NCBI GenBank assembly: GCA_017161075.1
Contig: CP046174.1
Location: forward strand, 4,216,001 to 4,280,000
Direction of reading: 5' to 3'
DNA: 64,000 nucleotides
DNA from: Erysipelotrichaceae bacterium 66202529
GTDB taxonomy: Bacteria; Bacillota_I; Bacilli_A; Erysipelotrichales; Erysipelotrichaceae
The notes under the pieces are model-generated. The model made no database searches. It was not told where the DNA came from and saw only the letters and a program-made list of their open reading frames with translations. Made by a program: the position numbers and the translations under genes. Positions 1 to 8,858 of the stretch are shown here, piece after piece; the stretch's first letter is position 1; every line of letters begins with the position of its first letter.

Positions 1-1457
1 TCAATTCCCGGAGCGATTTCTGTTAGAACCACGTTGCCGTCCAGCAGTCTGAATACTGCTCTTTCCGTGATGTAGATAACCTCCTGCTTCTGCTTTTCCG
101 CCTGCTCTGCACGGAAGGTGACGGAGCTTACTTTCTTGATCAGCTTTTCGAATTTGCCTTCCTGCTCTATTGTTATCCTTCCATCTTTTACCGACGTCAT
201 AAGCTTTCCGGCACGCAGGGTACCGCACAGAACCACCTTTTTACTTCCGGCAACAATATTGACAAAGCCTCCGGTTCCCATGATTTTTCCGTTAAAGTGA
301 TGAACATTCACATCCCCGTTCTCATCTAACTCCGCAAAGGACAGAAATGCCACATCCAGACCGCCGCCGTCATAAAAATCGAATTGTGCAGGCATATCCA
401 TGACTGCTTTTGCATTCACTGTCGCACCAAAGAATATCCCCTGTGCTGTAGCACCGCCGACCGGGCCGGTTTCCACTGTCAGGGTAAACGCATCCTGAAC
501 ACCTTCTTCACGTGCAACATTTCCAATACCATCCGCAATACCTACACCGACATTCCCGACATATCCAGGGCGCACCTCCATCAGTGCTCTTCTTGCGACA
601 ACCTTTCTCTGATCTAACGGAAGCATCGTGATATCACTGTCATCCGCAATATAATCTCCTGAGAAAAAACGGTCTGAGCCATTATACAGCTGCTGCTGGT
701 TCTCCTCCACTACGATTGCATCCACCAGAAATCCCGGTATTTTTACGCTTTTCGGATGCAGAGTGCCAGCCTTAACAATACGCTTTACCTGCAGGATAAC
801 AGTACCGCCGTTGTTATGCACCGCCTGAGCAAGCTGCAAAGCATCAATGTATGTGATTTCATCCTCCATAGATGCATACCCCTCGGTATCCGCCGTTGTC
901 GCACGAATCAGGCATACATCCAGGGGAATTACAGGGTAGAAAAGCCATTCTTTCCCATTGAGGTTCATCACCTCGATTAAGTCCTCCTGTGTGACCTCAT
1001 TCAGCTTACCGCCGTTTACGCGTGGATCGATAAAGGTTCCCAGTCCCACATGGCTCAGAATTCCTGGCTGTCCGGCTGCCGCACTTCTTGCCAGCTGTGC
1101 CATGATTCCCTGCGGGAAATTGTATGCCTCTATTTTGTTTGCGCTTGCCATTTCCGCAAGTCGCGGTGACTGTCCCCAGTGTCCGCCGATTACACGCTTC
1201 ACCAGACCCTCTAAGGCCAGCGGTGACATTCCTCTGTCATTTCTATCACCGAGCCCTGTTGAATGCCAGAGTGTTAGATTCTTTGGACTATTGGTTTCCA
1301 CATACCGCTCATGCAGTGCATTGATCAGTGCATAGGGATCAACAATTCCACCTCCTGCACCACAGACTGCGACTGTATCATTGTCCGCAATATAGCTGAC
1401 TGCTTCCCTTGCGCTTACTATCTGCGGTCTTGTTTTATTCCTCTTAATTTTTGACAT
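1..1457 (-). CDS. Acyl-CoA:acetate/3-ketoacid CoA-transferase, C-terminus cut by window edge
   Basis: Family I CoA-transferase (YdiF / propionate CoA-transferase type), which moves CoA between short-chain acyl-CoA and a carboxylate in fermentation. 485 codons are open from the ATG at 1457 to the left edge. Family members run to about 520-530 residues, so roughly 40 are missing. Visible marks are a glycine-rich AGGGI loop near residue 35, and TVETGPVGG in the second half, which fits the catalytic-glutamate loop (E-x-G-x-x-G) of the family. The AGGAAAGG ribosome site ends 7 bases before the ATG. It diverges from an AraC-type regulator gene, which probably controls it. The exact substrate cannot be told from sequence. 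Confidence 0.88.
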   Translation of the reverse strand, partial: MSKIKRNKTRPQIVSAREAVSYIADNDTVAVCGAGGGIVDPYALINALHERYVETNSPKNLTLWHSTGLGDRNDRGMSPLALEGLVKRVIGGHWGQSPRLAEMASANKIEAYNFPQGIMAQLARSAAAGQPGILSHVGLGTFIDPRVNGGKLNEVTQEDLIEVMNLNGKEWLFYPVIPLDVCLIRATTADTEGYASMEDEITYIDALQLAQAVHNNGGTVILQVKRIVKAGTLHPKSVKIPGFLVDAIVVEENQQQLYNGSDRFFSGDYIADDSDITMLPLDQRKVVARRALMEVRPGYVGNVGVGIADGIGNVAREEGVQDAFTLTVETGPVGGATAQGIFFGATVNAKAVMDMPAQFDFYDGGGLDVAFLSFAELDENGDVNVHHFNGKIMGTGGFVNIVAGSKKVVLCGTLRAGKLMTSVKDGRITIEQEGKFEKLIKKVSSVTFRAEQAEKQKQEVIYITERAVFRLLDGNVVLTEIAPGI

Positions 1458-1483
1458 ATCCTTATCCTTTCCTCTATATAGAA

Positions 1484-1512
1484 ATTATAGGAATTCCATG
1501 ATAAAAAGGAAA
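1484..1512 (-). promoter_or_regulatory. Sigma-A-type promoter for the CoA-transferase gene
   Basis: On the minus strand, TTTCCT (1507-1512) and a perfect TATAAT (1484-1489) are 17 bases apart and lie just upstream of the CoA-transferase start. The -35 box is weak, as expected of a promoter needing an activator such as the divergent AraC protein. Confidence 0.5.
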
Positions 1513-1542
1513 CAATGTAATCTGTTGAATTGAAAAATTATC

Positions 1543-1571
1543 TTGCTTGTTTTCATTTGTTTTTCTATAAT
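1543..1571 (+). promoter_or_regulatory. Sigma-A-type promoter for the araC-like gene
   Basis: TTGCTT (1543-1548), a 17-base spacer and TATAAT (1566-1571), about 65 bases before the AraC-type start codon. It is back to back with the CoA-transferase promoter, so one regulator site between them could serve both. Confidence 0.6.
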
Positions 1572-1637
1572 AAAAGCGTAATATATGTAACTATCCTGCT
1601 TTATTTAAAAATTATATTGTTAATTTTGGAGGGCTCT

Positions 1638-2510
1638 ATGTTCCTATTTGATAATCAAAACGAAAAAAAACATGCCAAACCGATTTTCACAAGCGCACCG
1701 GTGATGTCCAGACTGTCCCACAGCTTCAACGATTCTCACTGGTCTTATCCCTACCATGTTCACAAGCATGAAACCGAGCTGATATATTTCTCAGGCGGTA
1801 AGGCAAGCTATCAGATAAACAATGAGGTTTTTAATGTTATCGCAGGCGATTTACTAATTGTGAATAAAGGCTGTATTCATTCCATAACCTCTGATATCGA
1901 TGATCCGATTTCCTGCTGGACCTGTGCAATCACCAATTTTAAAATGGCAAACTCCAGCTCACCGGATATCTTTCTTCCATTAGATAAAAAGCCCTATGAT
2001 CGATCGCACGAACACAGGAGGATAATTGAAGATATTTTTGAAGCCCTGGAATATTTTTCTCAGCAGCACAATCCGTATGCTGTAACGGTTTGTGACTCCC
2101 TAGCAAATGCACTTGCGAATATATATTTCAGTATATTCCAGAATGCAGTAACAGATCATAACGAAAAAAAGCCGTCCTTTGCACAGGACATTCTGTTCTA
2201 TATAAATGAGAATTATGCAAAGGATATCACATTAAAGGAGCTGACAGAGCATTTTCATATCAGCAGTGATTATATATCGCATAAATTCAAGGAAACCTAT
2301 GGGATTTCACCAATTAACTATGTGATTGACCGTCGCATCAGTGAAGCGAAGTGGATGCTGATCAACACAATGGATTCTCTGATATCTATTTCATCGCAGG
2401 TCGGCTATGACAACACAACTCATTTTTCTAAGCTGTTTCTGAAAAGAGTCGGATATCCGCCATTGGAGTATAGAAGAAAATTCGGTATGAAGCTGAACAG
2501 CGGTAAATAA
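1638..2510 (+). CDS. AraC-family transcriptional regulator
   Basis: 290-residue regulator. The N-terminal half is a cupin-like sensing domain (HVHKHETELIYF near residue 40, then a GDLLIVNKGCIHS strand). The C-terminal ~100 residues are the double helix-turn-helix AraC DNA-binding domain, with HFHISSDYISHKFKE and the conserved end VGYDNTTHFSKLFLKRVGYPP. The frame is open upstream to 1530, but the ATG at 1638 has a GGAGGG site 4-9 bases away and is chosen. It diverges from the CoA-transferase gene, its likely target. Ligand unknown. Confidence 0.9.
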   Translation: MFLFDNQNEKKHAKPIFTSAPVMSRLSHSFNDSHWSYPYHVHKHETELIYFSGGKASYQINNEVFNVIAGDLLIVNKGCIHSITSDIDDPISCWTCAITNFKMANSSSPDIFLPLDKKPYDRSHEHRRIIEDIFEALEYFSQQHNPYAVTVCDSLANALANIYFSIFQNAVTDHNEKKPSFAQDILFYINENYAKDITLKELTEHFHISSDYISHKFKETYGISPINYVIDRRISEAKWMLINTMDSLISISSQVGYDNTTHFSKLFLKRVGYPPLEYRRKFGMKLNSGK

Positions 2511-2919
2511 AAATCAGGCTGCATATGCTCATCATCAAAAAGCAAAGCTCAGATATTGTGAACCGTAAAAACACCTGGCTTCTGAAAATATGCTCAATGC
2601 CATATGCACAGGGATAAGCCTGTATGAACACTTCTATATGTAGCTGCTTTCTAATACTGTACTTTATGATAAATATGAAAAAAAGAAAGTAGTAAAACAC
2701 TAAACTTTCTGTATAATTGCTATCTCTAAATTTGTAATAACTATGAATTTCCTTTAAATTGTTAAAATATTGTATATCTTAATATCAATATTTTTTACCT
2801 TGTTTACGTTAAAAAACAGATAAGTGCCCTTGAAGGTATTTATCCGTTTTTATTATGTTCGATCTTTTATGCATAATGTTTGTTTATAAGTTCTTCGCAG
2901 CTATCGTTATGTACCTTGT
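2511..2919. other. Gene-free stretch between two converging genes
   Basis: 409 AT-rich bases between the convergent AraC gene and the Nif3-like gene. Apart from the bidirectional terminator near 2819-2850 I see no gene or RNA here. An antisense reading frame at 2428-2700 has no ribosome site and no recognisable protein features. Confidence 0.6.
2819..2850. terminator. Bidirectional rho-independent terminator
   Basis: A 10-bp stem with two G-U pairs (2819-2828 with 2835-2844) and a six-base loop. A-rich sequence lies on one side (2811-2818) and TTTTT on the other (2847-2851), so it can end both the plus-strand AraC transcript and the minus-strand Nif3/phosphatase transcript. Confidence 0.7.
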
Positions 2920-3768
2920 CTATTTTGTCATATACTCATACATATCTCCGGACTGGATGTATGTACAGGAAATATCTGTTCCGATTGCAGCTGGCAGATA
3001 GCTCACCATATACTCCATTCCAGGCTCCTCCAGATTAAAATGCCCCATGCCGATGATGGCCTTATCCATCCCCAGCATACTGCTGTCACGAATATATTCC
3101 GCCAGTGTAAAATCTACAACCTCCATTGTCAGGAAACAGTTGATATCCTCCTGATCTGCCTCGCTGATGGAATCTCTAGCATCTCCCAGGATATGAAAGG
3201 GAATCCTTACCTTTTCCACTGCACTATGCAAATTTCCTATAATCTTTATCCCGTTTAACTGTAGCCTTTGAACAAGAAAATCTGCCAGCTCGCCAACTGT
3301 TGTCTTTGGTATTTCAAAATACAGAGGATTGTGAATATCTTTACGGATATAATCTGTCCAGCCCAGCTTTTCTGCAACTCCGTAAAATATACCGTCCGTA
3401 TAGCTTCCATCCTTCATCGGTATTCCGGAATGAATATAATCATGATCTCTCCATACAACGATACCATACGCATCCAGCAGTTTTTTCTTTTCAATAAAAG
3501 TATGGTTTTGCTCCTTTATTAGCCAGTCTGTATGATCGCCATGATTCCAGAACAATGCTTCATGAGCTATAATCAGATTTGCCCCTAGCTCTGCTGCCTT
3601 TTTTATGACGTCAACACTGGCCCAGCAGGTCGTCACAACACCACTACATTCCTGCTGTGGATTCCCGTATAAAATTTTATCTCGTGTTGTTGCTTCATCA
3701 ATTTTTTTACCTTCCCATTCCCCTTTATGATAGGCCTTTACATTTTCTATAATCTCCTGTATCAGCAT
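2920..3768 (-). CDS. Nif3-like dinuclear metal-centre protein (DUF34/NIF3), copy 1
   Basis: 282 residues of the NIF3/DUF34 family: hexameric, two-metal proteins whose reaction is still unsettled. Family marks include VVTTCWASVDVIKKAAELGANLIIAHEALFW (shown here in part: ANLIIAHEALFW, residues ~64-75), where the histidine of the I-A-H-E segment is a metal ligand, and a C-terminal DKAIIGMGHFNLEEPGMEYM segment. AAGGAG precedes the ATG. It is last in a three-gene set with a phosphatase and a second Nif3-like protein, downstream of PTS system 1. The DUF34 assignment is firm; the reaction is unknown. Confidence 0.82.
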   Translation of the reverse strand: MLIQEIIENVKAYHKGEWEGKKIDEATTRDKILYGNPQQECSGVVTTCWASVDVIKKAAELGANLIIAHEALFWNHGDHTDWLIKEQNHTFIEKKKLLDAYGIVVWRDHDYIHSGIPMKDGSYTDGIFYGVAEKLGWTDYIRKDIHNPLYFEIPKTTVGELADFLVQRLQLNGIKIIGNLHSAVEKVRIPFHILGDARDSISEADQEDINCFLTMEVVDFTLAEYIRDSSMLGMDKAIIGMGHFNLEEPGMEYMVSYLPAAIGTDISCTYIQSGDMYEYMTK

Positions 3769-3790
3769 ATGCTGCTCCTTTCTGTATATA

Positions 3791-4546
3791 TCACAGCTCT
3801 TCCAGATATATATCCTTTAAATACTGGATTCTTTCTTCATCCAAAGCATACTCCTCTTTAAAATAGGTATTCCAGCTTGTATAGCATCTTTTTATTTCTT
3901 CAAAGGAAGAACGCAAAAGCTCTTCATGCACACTGCAGCAGTACAGCAGCATATCCCTTTTTTCTCCGGTAAATCCCAGCTCCTGTGCATGACGCAGCGT
4001 ATCCTGCAGGATATACGTGTTACTTAACAAATATTCCTGCATAATTATTTCTTCTCTCACACCGAGAAGCTTTTGAATCAATGCCGCAAGCACACCGGTT
4101 CTGTCCTTTCCAGAGCTGCAGTGAAACAGAACAGCACCGTCATCCTGCTCCATCAGGGAAAGAATCAGCTTCAGTGCAGGATTATGAAAAGGCAGTATAC
4201 GGTAGCCTTCATGTACAAAGGCAGCTGCTTTTTTTATTTCCTCACTGGTGGAATCCCTGTCGATCAGCATGAAGAAGTAGAAATTTTCCAGCCCGTCCCT
4301 TGTTTTCAAAGCTGAAGCATGGTGCATGGTAAACGGGGCAGGAAGCTGATAGGCATGCGCTTTGCATTCCTCATCGCTGCGCAAATCTACAATATGGCGG
4401 ATATTACGCCTGCGCATTCCCTCCAGATCATCAGCTGTCATAAAAAACGGATTTCCACAGCGATACAGCTTTTTATCACGAATTCTTCTGCCGTCCTCTG
4501 TAGCTCCCTTCACACGCCGAAAATTGCTAATTGTTATCTCGTCCAT
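3791..4546 (-). CDS. Tyrosine-protein phosphatase-type phosphatase (Y_phosphatase3 family)
   Basis: 251-residue cytoplasmic phosphatase. The Cys-x5-Arg signature is intact as HCSSGKDRTGV (cysteine nucleophile, phosphate loop, arginine) near residues 155-165, preceded by the general NFRRVKG and HIVDLRSDEE segments typical of PF13350 proteins. The frame opens at a GTG (4552), but the ATG at 4546 sits at normal distance from AGGAGG and is preferred. It lies 22 bases before one Nif3-like gene and 37 after the other. In this PTS-linked setting the substrate could be a sugar or lipid phosphate rather than phosphotyrosine; that is inference. Confidence 0.88.
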   Translation of the reverse strand: MDEITISNFRRVKGATEDGRRIRDKKLYRCGNPFFMTADDLEGMRRRNIRHIVDLRSDEECKAHAYQLPAPFTMHHASALKTRDGLENFYFFMLIDRDSTSEEIKKAAAFVHEGYRILPFHNPALKLILSLMEQDDGAVLFHCSSGKDRTGVLAALIQKLLGVREEIIMQEYLLSNTYILQDTLRHAQELGFTGEKRDMLLYCCSVHEELLRSSFEEIKRCYTSWNTYFKEEYALDEERIQYLKDIYLEEL

Positions 4547-4583
4547 CTCCACCTCCTGTACTTACTTACGACGATTCGTCTTT

Positions 4584-5372
4584 TTAACCTGTGTAATAGT
4601 GGATATGAAAGCCGTCATCCAGCCATTGCACAGATTGATTTTGTGTGCGTTTTTGCAGCCAGGGAACCATCGCCTGCAGTCCTGAGCGTTCTACTGCGGC
4701 ATGATTCACTACGACCATACCGATGGCATGATCCAGTGCATATTGTGCGGCATCGTAATTGGTTATACCATCATCACACACGATGACAGCATCCGGATGA
4801 AGCTTCAGCATTTCATATAAGCCGGTTGCCGCACCCGTACCGATTACAATACGATTTACTATGCTCTGTGGGTTTCCAAAGACATATACACCATCCTCCC
4901 CATCCTTCCGCAATACCTTTGCTGTATGCTTTGCCAGAGCTTCCAGGCTTGTCTTTGGTATAGTTGCCGCCTGATAATAGGATGCCTGCTCGCGCATTTC
5001 AAAGGGAAAGCCGAGAAGCCTTGCCCATTGATCTGCCACTCCGTACTCACGAATACAGTCCCATACATCATGACAGCGGTAAATACTGATACCGTATTGT
5101 TTAAGCAGCTGACGCTTTTTCTGTGCTGCATCATAGGCGGCTGTATGCATTTGTGTGGAGCATTGATAAAACGGATTTTCATGTGTAATGATAAAATCTA
5201 TCCGCTGTGAAGCTGCTTCCTGCAGCACCTTGATTGTCGCTACCCAGCAGACACCGATTTTATGAACCTGTGCTTCTTCACTGCCATACAAAAGGTGATC
5301 TCTGGTCTGAAAATCCCGCTGAAGCCATGTCCCCTCCTGCTCAAGCAGCTGTATAACATCCATAACCTTCAT
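4584..5372 (-). CDS. Nif3-like dinuclear metal-centre protein (DUF34/NIF3), copy 2
   Basis: 262 residues, a distant paralogue of the protein at 2920-3768. The shared pattern is an N-terminal TRDHLLYGSEEAQVHKIGV strand, then IDFIITHENPFY (metal-ligand histidine before Glu-Asn), a YRCHDVWDC stretch, and a C-terminal AIGMVVVNHAAVERSGLQAM segment that supplies further His/Glu ligands. GGGAGG precedes the ATG at 5372. Two diverged copies flanking one phosphatase suggest different substrates or a hetero-oligomer. A 240-base gap with a hairpin separates it from the PTS genes, so it may be expressed by read-through or from its own promoter. Confidence 0.78.
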   Translation of the reverse strand: MKVMDVIQLLEQEGTWLQRDFQTRDHLLYGSEEAQVHKIGVCWVATIKVLQEAASQRIDFIITHENPFYQCSTQMHTAAYDAAQKKRQLLKQYGISIYRCHDVWDCIREYGVADQWARLLGFPFEMREQASYYQAATIPKTSLEALAKHTAKVLRKDGEDGVYVFGNPQSIVNRIVIGTGAATGLYEMLKLHPDAVIVCDDGITNYDAAQYALDHAIGMVVVNHAAVERSGLQAMVPWLQKRTQNQSVQWLDDGFHIHYYTG

Positions 5373-5400
5373 GAAATACCTCCCTTCCTTATGTAATCAC

Positions 5401-5416
5401 GCTTTCTGTGGAAAGC
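5401..5416. promoter_or_regulatory. Perfect inverted repeat upstream of Nif3-like copy 2
   Basis: GCTTTC-TGTG-GAAAGC, a perfect 6-bp dyad 29 bases before the Nif3-like start codon. It could be an operator or a small leader hairpin. I found no strong promoter around it. Confidence 0.3.
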
Positions 5417-5577
5417 ATACATAGACAATAGGCCTGTAGAAATGAGTCAATGCATGCACTTAACAGCCATTCCCAAAGGAAGACCTTTCGTGCCGAATGC
5501 TTGAAAATAAACCAAATACCACAAAATCACACAAGCACATAGACCTTGCAATTTTTACAAATCCTATTTGTGAAACA

Positions 5578-5603
5578 GGCTCTGAAGCATACCCTTCAGA
5601 GCC
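5578..5603 (-). terminator. Perfect hairpin after the PTS-1 EIIA gene
   Basis: A perfect 10-bp stem GGCTCTGAAG / CTTCAGAGCC with a six-base loop, 10 bases past the EIIA stop. The minus-strand tail (TGTTTCAC) is only weakly T-rich, so it may be a partial terminator or an mRNA-end stabiliser rather than a full stop before the Nif3 genes. Confidence 0.55.
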
Positions 5604-5612
5604 GTTAGACAC

Positions 5613-6035
5613 TTATTCATCATCACAGTCCATAGCTGAAGCCGAACTTAATTTATTTACATAAACGATTTGGTTTTTGCATTCCTCAACAATCTCAGAA
5701 ATCCGCTCATCTGTGAAAGGTACATCCTCGGGTGCAAGTACGATACTCATCGCCATCGGTAAATTCATACCGCAGAGAACATGAACATGCTCACTGATAT
5801 ATGGGTAAAATTTCTGATAGACACTGCCGCCCAAAAGATCTGTCAGCACGATAACTTCATCATCCTCATGAAATGTGTCAAACAGGCTTTTCACAATAAG
5901 CTCCAGATCCTGTTCCTTATCCTGAGTATAGGCATTGATATCATGTATCGTCCTTGCCTTGCTGGTAAGGAAATCTACAGTATCCTTTAATCCATACGCC
6001 AGATAATGATGTGATGCAAAAATAAATCGTCTCAT
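5613..6035 (-). CDS. PTS mannose-family EIIA component (system 1)
   Basis: 140-residue cytoplasmic EIIA of the mannose/fructose/sorbose family. It accepts phosphate from HPr on the histidine in FASHHYLAYG (His9 by alignment with the other two EIIA proteins here) and passes it to EIIB. A second conserved block is VLTDLLGGSV. The start overlaps the stop of the ceramidase-like gene by four bases (ATGA). It is the last gene of the operon, an unusual place for EIIA, which usually comes first. The acidic tail DCDDE is a small oddity. Confidence 0.9.
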   Translation of the reverse strand: MRRFIFASHHYLAYGLKDTVDFLTSKARTIHDINAYTQDKEQDLELIVKSLFDTFHEDDEVIVLTDLLGGSVYQKFYPYISEHVHVLCGMNLPMAMSIVLAPEDVPFTDERISEIVEECKNQIVYVNKLSSASAMDCDDE

Positions 6036-7255
6036 AATAAATCTCCTATCTCGCCGGCAATGCGTTCACTTTCACCCATCGGTGTATTGCTGGCCTTTGT
6101 TTCGTATGTCTTTCCATATTCTTCAGCTTCTATAAAATAACCCTGATAATCATTAGCGTAACCAATTAAGAGAAAATGCTTTGTTTTACATGCTTTTCTC
6201 AGCTGTAAACCGAACACAGACGCTAGCTCTCCTGGAAATGTAACAATGGTTAGCTCTCCTGTATGCAGTACAATTCCACGCACATGGAAATCCACCTGCT
6301 CTGTTTGCAGCTTCATTTCCAGCAGCATTTTCTCAGAGGCTGCCAGCTTCCATGCATCCAGAGATATGTCCTTATTGGATAAAACAGTCTCAGCTTCCCG
6401 GATTCCCTTTTGATATTCCGCAAAGCGGCTTGTATTATCATATTGTACATGATGGTCATACGTTGTAATCGCTACATCCTGCAGACTCAGCTTTTCATAG
6501 GTCATTGCCTGTAATATTTTCGCAATTCCATTTCCAACCCGATCCAGCTCGGCAAAATCATTCCCCTGCCGGTACTGGCGGTTACTGATATCACCGCTTG
6601 CCCCGGTAAAGGTATAGGGAATGACACCGAGATGCTCTCCCATCAAAGAGCGTACCTTTCCAATCAGATCGGCGCTCAACAGCATATTATCCGGGCCCAG
6701 CACTGTCGCATGACAATTAAAATTACACATCGCCGCTATGACAGACTCCCCCTTCATGAATTTGATAACGGCAGCGTTATCCTCAAATGGCAGGCTCTTA
6801 TCTGTCCGTTTGCTGTAATAGCCATGTACCTTACCCGTCGCAATATGTGCCTGCACCTCACACAGCTGCTCAGGCAGTCCCTTTATGCTTTCCATGATTC
6901 GATCACATACATACAAGAAGTATTGCGGATTATCAGGGGTACCAAATACCGCTTCATCCCCAAATCCGTTCGCAGCAGAATGGGAGTGAATGGCATTTAT
7001 GATGATATGATCCCGGTCAATCGGAAAAACTTCCATAATTCTATCTTTAATGACTGCCGCTTTTCCTCCACCCAACGTTACAACATCTATACTTACAAAG
7101 AGAAGTCTGGTACCTTCGATTTCCAGCAGCAGAGAAACAGCCAGGGGGCTGTCATGAACCCCCTTTGCCGGATGCTTTCTGGCTTCTCCAACATAACCGC
7201 ATAAATGAACAGCACACTGCGGAGTAATATCAGCGACACATGTCGCAGCTTTCAA
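6032..7255 (-). CDS. Neutral/alkaline ceramidase-like amide hydrolase, cytoplasmic
   Basis: 407 residues matching the N-terminal catalytic domain of neutral ceramidases (PF04734), zinc enzymes that split an N-acyl amide. Visible motifs in order: ADITP near residue 8, NAIHSHSAANG (zinc-ligand histidine), FNCHATVLG (second zinc histidine), GASGDISN, TFPGELASVFG, and GYANDYQGYFIEAEEYG holding the late Glu/Tyr ligands. Known neutral ceramidases are about 650-750 residues and secreted; this one has no signal peptide and no C-terminal beta domain. It starts with TTG at 7255 after AAGGGG. Lying between EIID and EIIA, it probably acts on the phosphorylated sugar delivered by the PTS. Confidence 0.8.
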   Translation of the reverse strand: MKAATCVADITPQCAVHLCGYVGEARKHPAKGVHDSPLAVSLLLEIEGTRLLFVSIDVVTLGGGKAAVIKDRIMEVFPIDRDHIIINAIHSHSAANGFGDEAVFGTPDNPQYFLYVCDRIMESIKGLPEQLCEVQAHIATGKVHGYYSKRTDKSLPFEDNAAVIKFMKGESVIAAMCNFNCHATVLGPDNMLLSADLIGKVRSLMGEHLGVIPYTFTGASGDISNRQYRQGNDFAELDRVGNGIAKILQAMTYEKLSLQDVAITTYDHHVQYDNTSRFAEYQKGIREAETVLSNKDISLDAWKLAASEKMLLEMKLQTEQVDFHVRGIVLHTGELTIVTFPGELASVFGLQLRKACKTKHFLLIGYANDYQGYFIEAEEYGKTYETKASNTPMGESERIAGEIGDLL

Positions 7256-7272
7256 TACAGTTCCCCTTCTTT

Positions 7273-8073
7273 CTATGCCGCGAAGATTCCTGTAGCCGCA
7301 CCAATCATGGATGCAACGATGATGAATAGAATCATCCAGGTCATCTTCACCTTTTTCACCTTCATGAAGTAATAAATAATTCCAACAGCAGCTACCGGTA
7401 ACAACGCAGGCATAACACCGTCAATCAGATCCTGAACCTTCATGACAACATCGCCGTTCTTAAACTGGATACCCGTGCTCAGCTTCACAACAGTCGCAAC
7501 AAGAGAGCCTACAACGGTCAGACCCAGAACAGAGCATGCTTCGGTAAATACGGTGATTTGCTTACCAAATTTCGTGATGACATTAACACCCATGCCGTAT
7601 CCCCATTCATACTGAAGAATACGCAGAATCAGAAATGCAAAGGTGAATGCAGCCCACAGGAAGATTCCCAGCGGATTGCCTTCCATACCCATACTTGCGG
7701 CAATAGATCCAAAGATTGTCGGAATCATTGCCCAGCCAATCGTATCTCCGATACCGGCAAGAGGGCCCATTAAACCAACCTTAAAGTCATTGACAGCATC
7801 CAGGGAGTCAATACCGCCCTCATCCTCGATACCAAGTGCGGCACCAATAACAAATGGAGAAATCCAAGGCATGGTATTATAGTAACGCATATAATTCAGA
7901 CAGGATTTTTTCAGATCCTCATCATCCGGATACATTTTGCGTAAGCAGGGATATACTGAGAATAAAGCGGAAGGCGCCAGCTGTGTTTCATAATTAAAGG
8001 TGGAAATACCAATCAGCCATCTCCATGCGGCCTTGCGCAAATCTTTTTTAGTTAAAACTTTTTCCTTACTCAT
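7273..8073 (-). CDS. PTS mannose-family EIID membrane component (system 1)
   Basis: 266-residue membrane subunit that forms the sugar channel with EIIC. It starts with the KKDLRKAAWRW motif of EIID proteins, carries the conserved GLMGPLAGIGDTIGWA segment near the middle, and ends in hydrophobic helices. The start codon lies within the end of the EIIC gene (8-base overlap), which points to coupled translation. Confidence 0.93.
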   Translation of the reverse strand: MSKEKVLTKKDLRKAAWRWLIGISTFNYETQLAPSALFSVYPCLRKMYPDDEDLKKSCLNYMRYYNTMPWISPFVIGAALGIEDEGGIDSLDAVNDFKVGLMGPLAGIGDTIGWAMIPTIFGSIAASMGMEGNPLGIFLWAAFTFAFLILRILQYEWGYGMGVNVITKFGKQITVFTEACSVLGLTVVGSLVATVVKLSTGIQFKNGDVVMKVQDLIDGVMPALLPVAAVGIIYYFMKVKKVKMTWMILFIIVASMIGAATGIFAA

Positions 8074-8845
8074 CTTCCAAACCTCCTGCGACAGTTCCTG
8101 CAGCTGCAGTTCCCGCCTTCATCTGATTTTTGTAAATTTCATATGCTGCAGCCAGTCCAACTGCTGCAATACCGAGTACAGGTACATTCAGGTAAGCTGC
8201 CAAAACAAAGCCAACCAGCAGGAAGGACCAGTATTTTCCAAGCGGCATATACATTAACAGCATTGCCATACCTACACCGGGAAGCACACCACCTGCAATC
8301 GTAAGTCCGGTTGTGAACCATGCAGGCATGAAGTCCAGAATCGCATTGACTACCGTTGGCCCTGCAACTACGCATACCAGTACCGGTACAGCGGAGCATA
8401 AGCCATAGAAAATTGGTGAAATCTTAATCATATTCAATGCAGAGTGAAATTTACCTTCTTCAATCAGTGAGGTTTCCTTTCTCATCAGGAAGCCGTTGAA
8501 GATTTTATAAATTACATCGAAGTTTACCCCAAGCATAGCAACTGGAAGACCGATGGCAAGACCTGCCTCCATACCCTTTCCCGTCGTTACTGCAATCGTT
8601 GTCGCAATAATTGCCGCAATCGGGTAATCCGGCATTGAGGAACCACCTACAGCCACAACCCCCATAGACATCAGCTGCATGGTAGCACCGATGCTCAGTC
8701 CTGTTGTCGGGTCTCCCACAACCAGACCTGTCAGCCATCCGCAGATGATAGTATTAAATGCAAATAACTGTGTTGTTACGTTATCCGTCATTTTCAGATA
8801 CGCAATCAGTGTGATAAAGACTATCTGAAGTATTGATAATTCCAT
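8066..8845 (-). CDS. PTS mannose-family EIIC membrane component (system 1)
   Basis: 259-residue hydrophobic permease subunit. The early segment GWLTGLVVGDPTTGLSIGAT is the EIIC signature, and AAIIATTIAVTTGKG follows. About eight membrane segments are apparent. GGAGAAAAAGG precedes the ATG. It sits between EIIB and EIID in the common B-C-D order. Confidence 0.93.
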   Translation of the reverse strand: MELSILQIVFITLIAYLKMTDNVTTQLFAFNTIICGWLTGLVVGDPTTGLSIGATMQLMSMGVVAVGGSSMPDYPIAAIIATTIAVTTGKGMEAGLAIGLPVAMLGVNFDVIYKIFNGFLMRKETSLIEEGKFHSALNMIKISPIFYGLCSAVPVLVCVVAGPTVVNAILDFMPAWFTTGLTIAGGVLPGVGMAMLLMYMPLGKYWSFLLVGFVLAAYLNVPVLGIAAVGLAAAYEIYKNQMKAGTAAAGTVAGGLEDE

Positions 8846-8858
8846 CCTTTTTCTCCTC

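Noticed and set aside
2428..2700. 90-codon reading frame on the minus strand
   Set aside because: It overlaps the AraC gene end, lacks a ribosome site and shows no family features.
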